From NCBI RefSeq assembly GCF_028502605.1, contig NC_079236.1:1674001-1738000 (forward strand): DNA of 64,000 bases, read 5' to 3'. This DNA is from Trichoderma breve. Lineage: Eukaryota > Ascomycota > Sordariomycetes > Hypocreales > Hypocreaceae. Under the pieces are notes generated by a model. That model saw only the letters and a list, made by a program, of their open reading frames with translations. It searched no databases and was not told the origin of the DNA. Of the stretch, positions 56,188 to 64,000 are shown piece by piece (positions within the stretch are counted from its first letter, which is position 1; each line of letters begins with the position of its first letter). Made by a program: the position numbers and the translations under genes.

Positions 56188-59100
56188 ATGTTATCCTTAA
56201 ACATGGAAGAAATGGGCATTGGCCCGATTGTCGCCGCCATGTCCCGCAGCAAACCAAACGATATAGCCGTCATCTTCGATGAAAGCACCATTACGTACAA
56301 AGATCTCCATCTCATGGCACAGTCGCTGGGCCATGAATTAGTGGAAGCTGGCATTGCCTATCAAGATATTGTGGGCATTCTTACTGGACATGGCGTCCAT
56401 CATATTGTTTCCCAACTCGCCATTGTCTATGCAGGGGGAACTTGCCTTCCATTAGAAGAAACGCTTTCCGACACAGATATTCATGCGCGTCTCACGTTCG
56501 CCAAGGCTAGATACCTGATTGTTGATGACATTAACCAAAATCGCTTTCAATTTGGTGGCTCGACGATCAATGTGGATATTTCAAAGTATCACAATTCCAA
56601 CTCTTTCACGACAACTCGTCCAAGCCAAGTCCTTTTACCAAAAGACACCCCCTATGACTTTCGATCTCATGTTATATTCTCATCGGGAACTACTGGCATG
56701 CCGAAGGGAATTCAAGTTCTTGGTCGTGGCATCGTAAGGTTGGCTCTTGATGAAATCTGGAGACAGTCAACAGTCAGTGGGCAAAGATTTGGTCATATTA
56801 ACAGCATTGGCTTTGATGCTTCGCTCGTCGATATATGGGTTGCTTTGCTACTTGGTGCCACCATTGTTGTGGTAGACCGGCGGGAGCTCCTGAGCCCCGG
56901 CAAATTTGCGGAGACTTTGGCGAGAAGAGATGTTACAACTCTGGTGACTACGTCGAGCCTCTTTAGTAACATTGCAAGCTTCAGTCCAAATGCCTTTTCC
57001 AAAATACACACGCTCATAGTGACTGGGGAGTTGCCCAGTATCGGGGCATGCAAGATCGTCTTCCAGGAGGGTGCGCCGAAGCAACTCGTCAATGGATATG
57101 GTCCAGCTGAGTGTTCTATCTTTTCATTTTTTCATCTTATAACACAAGAAGATGTTGATCTGGGTCGCATGCCTCTCGGAAAGCCCGCATATCAAACAGA
57201 AGCTTATGTCCTCGACGAAGATGGAAAACTCGTCACCAGTCCGGGGTCTGGGGAGCTTTGGCTTGGTGGACCTGGTTTATCCCCTGGCTATCTCTTCGAC
57301 GATGAGAAAACATCGGAATCCTTCATTTCCATGGTCCATCCTTACAATTCAAAAATACACATTAGTCTGTACCGTACAGGTGACAAGATTGACATATACG
57401 ACGATTATATGTGTTGGGCGGGTCGCAAGAATCGGGAGGTCAAGCTCAACGGCCACCGCGTACAATTAGAGGTTGTTGAGATGGAGCTTATGCGAACAAA
57501 GCTGGTTCAAAATGTCGTAGCTTTGAAGCACACAAGTTCCATCTCAAATGCTAACCATCTTATTGCCTGCGTTGTATATGGGAACGGACAAAGAAATTTC
57601 GATGAGCTTCTTGTTGAGGCAAAGAGGAGACTGCCCAAGTATATGATTCCGGAACTCATTGAATTCGAACAGCTACCATTGAACAGCAATGGTAAAATTG
57701 CCCACGGAGAGATGTCAGAACTGTTGGAACAGAGGCTCCAAAGGCGTCACGCCTGTATCTTGGCCGCCAACACGCCGGATTTTGGAGGACTCAACGAGAC
57801 GGAAAAGGAACTGAAGCAACTCTGGGCTCAGATTCTCATCGCAGTTCCTACAGAGGCCATAAATATAGAGAGTAACTTCTTTCTCCTTGGTGGGACTTCT
57901 CTTGGTGTCACGGCATTGCTAGGGCATATCCACAAGACTTTTAATGTTGCTCTTCGGACTGATCAAGTCTACGAGAACCCACTGTTCAAGGACCAGGTTT
58001 CGGTTATTGAGCAGGCCCAAAAAGGCCAAAAGTCGGGCTATGGGAAATCAGTGACAGCCATGATGCAGGAAGATGTCAAGCTGTTCAGCGGCAAGATCGA
58101 ATTCCTGTCTAGCAAAACTCCACAACGAAAAGACATACGCAATGTGCTTTTTACTGGAGCAACCGGGTTTATAGCGCCCTTTCTGCTACAAGAATTATTG
58201 AAAGTGCCCGAAATCGGCAAAATTCGCTGCCTCGTGCGAGCTACCACGGGCGATCAAGCTTTGAAAAGGCTGTCGGATAACTTCAAGCGGTACGGCCATT
58301 CCATCACCGAGTCGATCAAGTCCCGGATTGAAGCGGTAGCCGGTGACTTTAGCCAGCCAATGCTAGGCCTCGAGACGAGTGCCTACAATCGCTTGGTCGA
58401 TCAGACGGATGTCGTCTATCATCTTGGAGCACACGTCGATTACACGCAGCCGTATTTGAGCCACGTCGAGACCAATGTTATAGGAACATATCACTTACTC
58501 AAATTCGCTAGTGATGGGCATTTGAAGCCGTTCCATTACATTTCCAGCATTTCTGCTTTTGGTACGACTGGGTTGATGAAGGAAGATGGCTTGCTTAAAG
58601 AAGACGAGTCACTGGAGCGATACCTTGAGCCAGCTCTGCAATATGAGAATGGCTACGGGCAGAGCCAGTGGGTGGCAGACGAGATGGTATCTTGCTTGAT
58701 GCGTCGAGGGTTTCCGGCAGCGATTTATCGTCTCGGCTTTACACTATGTAGCAGCACCAATGGAATGGGAAATCCAGACGACTTCATGGGTCGACTTCTC
58801 TCAGATTGCACAAAACTTGGCTCCTATCCTCTACTGCTCAATCAACGAACGGAGATAATGGCTGTGGATCATGTTGCAGAAATCATCAAGGCCATATCAA
58901 CATCGGATCAGAACCTAGGCCATGCGTATCACATCACGCCAGACGTTGGGAAATCGATCGACATGAACGATCTTTTCGAATTGACTGGAAGACTTTGCGG
59001 GGTCGAGCTGAAAAGTCTTCCATATGCCGCTTGGATAAAGCTGCTCAAGACTGCTCAAACCAACACGCCTTTGAGGATGTTTCCATTGCTCCCAATGTTA

Positions 59101-59283
59101 GAGGAAGAGGTGCGTGGCCACAAGACCCGATGGGAGCTGTATGAAGGAATGGCACGCTTCAGTGTTGATAATACGGTGCGTGCTCTTGAACGAGCTGGTG
59201 TAGATGCGAGTATCTTGACGTCTGTTACGCATGAGGCACTTAAAAGATACCTTGATAATTGCTTGGAGATTGGCAAGGAGTAG
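56188..59283 (+). CDS. NRPS-like enzyme, adenylation-thiolation-reductase (A-T-R)
   Basis: Single-exon 1031-aa enzyme of the carboxylic-acid-reductase / Lys2-like architecture, without a condensation domain. The adenylation domain (~20-520) has FSSGTTGMPKG (~165), NGYGPAE, YRTGD, GRKNREVKLNGHR and NSNGKI. The carrier domain has the phosphopantetheine serine in LLGGTSLGV (Ser571). The C-terminal NAD-binding reductase starts at TGATGFIA (~655). Two canonical reductase positions differ: the third Gly of the TGxxGxxG nucleotide loop is Ala, and the Lys of YxxxK is Gln (Tyr823, Gln827, in GYGQSQW). It would activate a carboxylic acid and release it reductively, if the reductase works. Neighbours are housekeeping genes, so this is not an obvious cluster. 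The ATG at 56188 is chosen. Substrate is unknown. Confidence 0.9.
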   Translation: MLSLNMEEMGIGPIVAAMSRSKPNDIAVIFDESTITYKDLHLMAQSLGHELVEAGIAYQDIVGILTGHGVHHIVSQLAIVYAGGTCLPLEETLSDTDIHARLTFAKARYLIVDDINQNRFQFGGSTINVDISKYHNSNSFTTTRPSQVLLPKDTPYDFRSHVIFSSGTTGMPKGIQVLGRGIVRLALDEIWRQSTVSGQRFGHINSIGFDASLVDIWVALLLGATIVVVDRRELLSPGKFAETLARRDVTTLVTTSSLFSNIASFSPNAFSKIHTLIVTGELPSIGACKIVFQEGAPKQLVNGYGPAECSIFSFFHLITQEDVDLGRMPLGKPAYQTEAYVLDEDGKLVTSPGSGELWLGGPGLSPGYLFDDEKTSESFISMVHPYNSKIHISLYRTGDKIDIYDDYMCWAGRKNREVKLNGHRVQLEVVEMELMRTKLVQNVVALKHTSSISNANHLIACVVYGNGQRNFDELLVEAKRRLPKYMIPELIEFEQLPLNSNGKIAHGEMSELLEQRLQRRHACILAANTPDFGGLNETEKELKQLWAQILIAVPTEAINIESNFFLLGGTSLGVTALLGHIHKTFNVALRTDQVYENPLFKDQVSVIEQAQKGQKSGYGKSVTAMMQEDVKLFSGKIEFLSSKTPQRKDIRNVLFTGATGFIAPFLLQELLKVPEIGKIRCLVRATTGDQALKRLSDNFKRYGHSITESIKSRIEAVAGDFSQPMLGLETSAYNRLVDQTDVVYHLGAHVDYTQPYLSHVETNVIGTYHLLKFASDGHLKPFHYISSISAFGTTGLMKEDGLLKEDESLERYLEPALQYENGYGQSQWVADEMVSCLMRRGFPAAIYRLGFTLCSSTNGMGNPDDFMGRLLSDCTKLGSYPLLLNQRTEIMAVDHVAEIIKAISTSDQNLGHAYHITPDVGKSIDMNDLFELTGRLCGVELKSLPYAAWIKLLKTAQTNTPLRMFPLLPMLEEEVRGHKTRWELYEGMARFSVDNTVRALERAGVDASILTSVTHEALKRYLDNCLEIGKE

Positions 59284-59974
59284 GACTGTTTCTTACGTGT
59301 ATCTACCTCGACATCTTCTTGTCAGATGTTATCATGGTTATCTAAGTTTGCTATAGAGAGAGGAAATCCAAGAAAGCGGCAGGATTTATATTTAAACATC
59401 ATGGCACATTGTGAGATATCATGTAAAGATGTGGCTAAAGGATTTTTCTCGTCATGAATGAATGAATGAGTGAATGGGTCATTGATACATATATCAATGG
59501 ATGTCAGATGATGTGCGTCAGTAGCTGGCTAGAGCGCTACGATCAACTTTGAAGGGGTTCTGCAGCGCGTTAAATGCTCTATAGCGCGTCGCTAGGCCAA
59601 AAACAACTCGCCAAAACCCCCCTGTAAATCGACCCGTGGACCTCAATTGGGCAACTGGAGGCGACCTGAGAATTTCGTTATCGCGGGGTCCCGCCTAAAC
59701 TCCTCCATCTCCATCCATCATGACATAATAATCCAAGCTCCCAAAGTTCGACCCAAAACCGCCAGTCCAAAGTCCCACCCGATTACTCGATCTCCCCCAG
59801 TGCTAAAGATTACGGCATCTGCTAGCAAACAGCGACAAACATCCGACTAGCCCGTCTCGTCTCGTCTCCCGATCATCGAGTCTGCCGTGCGTGCCACAAT
59901 CCCGGTCCCGGATCCCTATCTCCATCTGTCAACAATCTTGGGTTGCGCCGAGTTGCCCGTGCCAATCGACGTTC
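59284..59974. other. Intergenic between NRPS-like gene and cullin-4
   Basis: This 691-bp stretch has a short AATG microsatellite (about 59454-59476) after the NRPS-like stop codon. The right half is C-rich (CCATCTCCATCC, CGTCTCGTCTC) and should be the cullin promoter and 5' UTR. Nothing else is seen. Confidence 0.5.
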
Positions 59975-62598
59975 ATGCAACCAGCGACTGTTGAACCGAC
60001 CTCTCCCTCACGCCGCCGCCCACGCCTTTCCTCATCGTCGTCGACTTCACCGTCAGCAGCAAAGAGGCCTAGGTTCTCCGACAGCTCGACCATGGCCAGT
60101 GCCAAAGCGAGGGGCAAGATGCCCGAGGTCATCGACCTGACAAAGCGCCAGTCGGCGTTTCAACCGCATAGCGGAGCGCGGAAGCTGGTTATCAAGAATC
60201 TGCGCAGCCCCGTCAACCATGAAGCGCGGATCCAAGAATACTATGCACGGACGGAGAGAGAGCTCGAGGAAGCTCTCGACGCAATATTTAGCAACAAGAG
60301 TCCGGCCATCCCGCTAGAGCGTCTCTACCGCGGTGTCGAGGACATGTGCCGCAGTAACAACGCCGAGAAGGTGTATCGGACGCTCAAGGATAAGGTTGAC
60401 AAGCACCTGAAGACCATCGTCTTGCCCAAGATACAAAGCGCGGCTAAGGTCTCCAGCCTTGAGGTCTTGAGGAGGACGCTGGCAGAATGGAAGACATGGA
60501 ACTCCCAGACGGTATGGTTACACCCTTCTCATTTGATCCGTATGTCGTGGCATAGAGCTCACTCGACATTTAGATCCTCATTAGGTCGACTTTTAGCTAC
60601 CTTGACCGTACATACCTGCTCCTCAAATCCTTCACATCAATAAACGACCTGGCTATTACGCGCTTTTGTAGAATGGCCTTCTCGTCGCAGGCTGCTCAAG
60701 CAAGCCCGGCCATTGGAGCAGAAATCATCTTGGCAATTTGCGAGTTGATCAATTTCGATCGCCGAAATGACAGCCGGAAGGAGCCCGAGCTGCTCAAGGA
60801 TTCTCTCATGATGTTGTATGTGCTGGGAGTATATACAAAGCAGTTTGAGCCCGTCTATCTACAGCACTCAGAGGCGTATTTCAAAGAATTTGGAGAGACA
60901 TGCAGTCCTCTAAGTTTGAAAGAGTACATCGAGAAATGCGATCGCCTCTTGGAGCTCGAAGATCGGCGCTGCATGACATACAACCTGGACAGCACAACAC
61001 AAAGACAATCGATGACGCTAGCGCACAACATTCTTATCGACCAATATTCCGACAAGTTGCTTCATGGGGGTAGCTTGTCCAACCTATTGACTGATCGAGA
61101 TGTGAAGTCCCTCAAGGGATTGTATGACCTTCTTAGGCTGTCGGGCATACAAAAGAAGTTGAAGACACCTTGGAGCGATTACATCCGGGAAACAGGAGCT
61201 TCGATTGTGGCTGACAAGGAACGAGGAGATGAAATGGTGCTTCGCCTCTTGGACCTGCGGCGAGCACTGGACCTAACAGTGCGTGACGCATTTAACAAAG
61301 ATGAAGATTTCCTTTGGGGGATGCGAGAGGCGTTTGGCAATTTTATGAATGACCGGAAGATTGCCGACTGCTGGCCATCGGGCACATCCAAGATAGGCGA
61401 GATGACTGCAAAGCACATTGACATGCTGCTTCGTGGTGGTATCAGAGCCCTCCCGAAGGAGCTTCTTTCCGATGTCAAAGATCGAGCTGCAGCAGAGAAA
61501 GCAGGGCATGCTAGTAGCGCCGACGAAGATGCTGAGCTGGACAGGCAGTTAGACCAGGCCCTCGAGCTGTTCCGATTCATAGAGGGCAAGGACGCCTTTG
61601 AGGCCTTTTACAAGAAAGACTTGGCTCGCCGCCTTCTCATGGGCCGTAGCGCTAGTCAAGATGCCGAACGCAACATGCTCACCAAGCTGAGAGGAGAGTG
61701 CGGCTCAAACTTTACACATAATCTGGAGCAAATGTTTAAAGATCAGGAGCTCGCCAGGGATGAGATGGAGGCCTACAAGGAGTGGTGCCAGGGCAGCCCC
61801 GACCGCGTTGGCAAAGTGGACCTACAGGTTATGATCCTGTCTGCTGCCGCCTGGCCAACGTATCCTGACGTTAGGCTCAATGTGCCCGAGGAGGTTGCCA
61901 CACGCATCGACCAGTTTGATAGACACTACAAGAGCAAACACACTGGCCGAGTCTTGACATGGAAGCACTCTCTGGCACACTGTGCCATCAAGGCAACCTT
62001 TCCCAAAGGAACAAAGGAGCTCCTCGTCTCGGCGTTCCAGGCTGCCGTACTCTTACTCTTCAACGACGTCACTGGAGATGGGTTCTTGGCATATGAGCAG
62101 ATTTCAGCCGCCACGGGCCTCCAAGGCGGTGATTTGGACCGAACACTTCAATCATTGGCCTGTGGAAAGGCGCGTGTGTTGACAAAGCATCCTAAGGGGC
62201 GCGATGTGAATCCTACGGACACATTTACTTTTAATAAGGCGTTTACCGACCCCAAATATCGTGTCAAGATCAACCAGATCCAGTTGAAGGAGACGAAGGA
62301 AGAAAACAAGGCTACACACGAAAAGATTGCGCAGGATAGGCGGTTTGAAACCCAGGCTGCCATTGTGCGCATCATGAAGAGCCGTAAGACTATGGGTCAC
62401 GCGGAGCTGGTGGCCGAAGTCATCAACTTGACCAAGAAGAGAGGCAGTGTTGAGCCGGCCGCCATCAAGAAGGAAATCGAGAGGTAAGCATCTTAAAAAA
62501 TCTCCGAGAGTGACGAACAGATGAGCTAACCCTGCAATAGTCTGATTGAGAAGGATTATCTCGAGAGAGAGGAAAACTCTTACACATATTTGGCATAA
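59975..62598 (+). CDS. cul4: Cullin-4, scaffold of CRL4 ubiquitin ligases
   Basis: Cullin of 834 aa. Exons 59975-60511, 60574-62483, 62541-62598 (introns 62 and 57 nt). The N-terminal 60 residues are Ser/Pro/Arg-rich and hold basic RRRPR and AAKRPR, possible nuclear signals. GARKLVIKNLR opens the cullin repeats, as in Cul4 proteins. The cullin-homology region (FEAFYKKDLARRLLMGRSASQDAE) binds the RING partner. The C-terminal winged helix has the NEDD8 acceptor lysine in IVRIMKSRK (~780) and ends LIEKDYLER...YTYLA. In fungi CUL4 with DDB1-like adaptors acts in DNA repair and, in Neurospora, heterochromatin formation. The start is ATG 59975; upstream in-frame codons begin with GTG. The assignment to CUL4 rather than CUL3 rests on the N-terminal motif and tail. 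Confidence 0.92.
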
Positions 62599-63682
62599 GG
62601 GGGGCTGAAGTTGGATGTTTTTTACACACATTTGCTTATATTTGTTTGCTTTGGCACTGATAGAAGGCGTGACGGGCCAAACGGTACGTGAGGCGTGTTA
62701 GAGTCACTCGAACAACTTGGATTTAGCAGGCAGAAAGCATGTAGCTACATGAATTCCACGATCCCATGACGACCGCGTGCTTTGGTCCTTGCTACGTTTA
62801 TTGGCCCTATTTTACTTGCTCCTTTTGCCCGATCTACGTTGTACACTGAAGTCGAGAGATTGGATGCTCTATGACAAGTCGGTCTGCTATCAGGGAAGAC
62901 AAGTGTTTGAGAAGGATTACATCTATCTACGACTGATTGGTGATTTTCAGTGTGATGGGAAAATCCCTCACACCGCAACGTCGATGAGTCTCATTGTGCG
63001 GCATCTAAGAGTGTGCAAGTTGGCCATCTAGCGGTGAAGTTTGAACAAGGCGACCTTCTCTCTGCTCTATACTACCTATTTGTCAGGCCGTGCCCTTTGG
63101 AGTTGATTCTAGCAGAGGGAACGAATAGGCCGACAAAGTTGAATGAAAAGAGGCAACCAAAAAGCAAAGCGCCTTGTTACGTTTTGCTTGCCAGTGCATC
63201 ACCATCCACAAACTGCCACGTCAAAGAGGCTTGCGGGATTACCCACTGAGTCATTACACTCGAGCCTCCATTCGAACACGATCGTCGCGTCTTGTTCTAA
63301 TCAGCTCCCACTGGCGGCTGTGTGGACGATTCCGACGGCCAGCGTGGCACGAGGATGCCTGGTTTCGGGGCTGTCAAGTCCATGTAGATGGTTGTACAGA
63401 GTACCGAGTTTCTCCTCAGTGTAACACGGCGGGAAAAATCTTATGTTCCGTCTAAGACTTTGAAGCTACACAAGAGCACAGATGTGCTACTAATTCTTGT
63501 TATTGGATAGTCTCACCGTGCTGCAAACGGTGGGATTAGACACTTGGGGTTTAATGGGGATACTGTTGAGAACCAGGGACGCGTTCGCCCTCTTACATGT
63601 AGGGTCGGTGTTTCAGGAACTACGCGGCGTGTCGAAAAAGTGAGGCTTCACATGCGTGCAGGACATTCTCGACTCACGGCAT
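62599..63682. other. Intergenic, downstream of cullin-4
   Basis: This 1.08-kb stretch has no convincing gene, RNA or repeat. Several short overlapping ORFs on the plus strand (for example near 63143-63455) lack codon structure or family signatures. Confidence 0.45.
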
Positions 63683-63944
63683 TCACGGCGCAAACAATCG
63701 GCATCCCGTTTTCGATCGAACGGTGAGGCGGCTAGTTGCCTCATTGGAGCTGAACAGATCAAAGGTGTCCAAATCTAATGCGGTGTGTCGAACTGGTGGA
63801 GGGGGTGGGAAAGATAAGGCGTAATTGCTGTACACTGTTGATAGCGCAGGGATCCCTGCATATTCGAATGTTTCGATGATGATATCTCGCAGAATGTGAG
63901 GCGGAAGTGCTACTTTCACATGTTTCCCCTCGGACAAAAGGGTG
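63683..63944 (-). CDS. Possible 3' exon of an unidentified minus-strand gene (partial)
   Basis: A frame open on the minus strand from a good acceptor (GTGTTGCAG|CACC at 63945) to a TGA at 63683-63685 encodes about 86 residues. It includes VKVALPPHILRDIIIETFEY, a Pro-rich FPPPPPV, and an Asp/Phe segment, with protein-like composition. There is an in-frame stop just upstream of the acceptor, so earlier exons would lie beyond the window edge. I do not recognise the family. It may be a chance ORF. Confidence 0.25.
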
Positions 63945-64000
63945 CTGCAACACTTACACCAGAATTACTTAGGTGATCTAGTATCGACCAAGGGAAAAGA

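Noticed and set aside
55495..62598. Secondary-metabolite gene cluster around the NRPS-like enzyme
   Set aside because: The neighbours are TEL1 and cullin-4; no tailoring enzymes, transporter or pathway regulator lie adjacent.
1..64000. CRISPR-like arrays
   Set aside because: The regular repeats present (ankyrin, 57-bp coding repeat, AT-rich repeat) lack unique spacers and are eukaryotic coding or satellite sequence.

Overview
The window is nuclear DNA of a filamentous ascomycete, most likely a sordariomycete and plausibly Hypocreales; the genus cannot be fixed from the sequence. Evidence: introns of 48-109 nt with GT...AG ends and CTRAY-like branch points, dispersed (non-arrayed) 5S rRNA genes, the fungal alpha-aminoadipate lysine gene LYS4, a Zn2Cys6 regulator, and a PNP-NACHT-ankyrin NLR. 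I resolved exon structures by hand. Every multi-exon model given here keeps frame and its exons sum to a multiple of three.

Layout. 0.2-6.5 kb: a Zn2Cys6 transcription factor (minus) divergent from deoxyribose-phosphate aldolase (plus), then an F-box protein (minus). 6.9-12.6 kb: a truncated 5S copy, an intact 5S rRNA gene, a PNP-NACHT-ANK NLR with near-identical terminal ankyrin repeats, and a second intact 5S gene. 13.1-20.5 kb: two minus-strand mitochondrial genes, homoaconitase (LYS4, 14 exons including a 6-nt micro-exon) and DNA polymerase gamma (MIP1). 20.5-26.9 kb: gene-poor, with one intron-containing tRNA-Val(AAC). 26.9-35.1 kb: a full-length MDR-type ABC transporter and an orphan acidic protein with a perfectly periodic 19-residue repeat. 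37.6-39.6 kb: a RING protein resembling SUMO-targeted ubiquitin ligases. 40.4-62.6 kb: nucleoporin NUP192 (minus) head-to-head with the ATM-family kinase TEL1 (plus), then an A-T-R NRPS-like enzyme and cullin-4 (both plus). The last 1.4 kb holds at most the 3' exon of an unidentified minus-strand gene.

How they relate. Most of the window is housekeeping: lysine synthesis, mtDNA replication, nuclear pore, DNA-damage signalling, ubiquitin ligation. The accessory content is the NLR flanked by 5S genes, the NRPS-like enzyme, the ABC transporter and the orphan repeat protein. The TF/DERA pair shares a 443-bp promoter and may be a small regulator-target unit. No CRISPR array, intact transposon or complete secondary-metabolite cluster was seen.

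Most unusual observations: the LYS4 micro-exon lying between two introns that are visibly copies of each other; compensatory base changes between the two 5S genes; the homogenised NLR ankyrin repeats; a GC-AG intron that splits a zinc cluster; and substitutions at two canonical cofactor/catalytic positions in the reductase domain of the NRPS-like enzyme.
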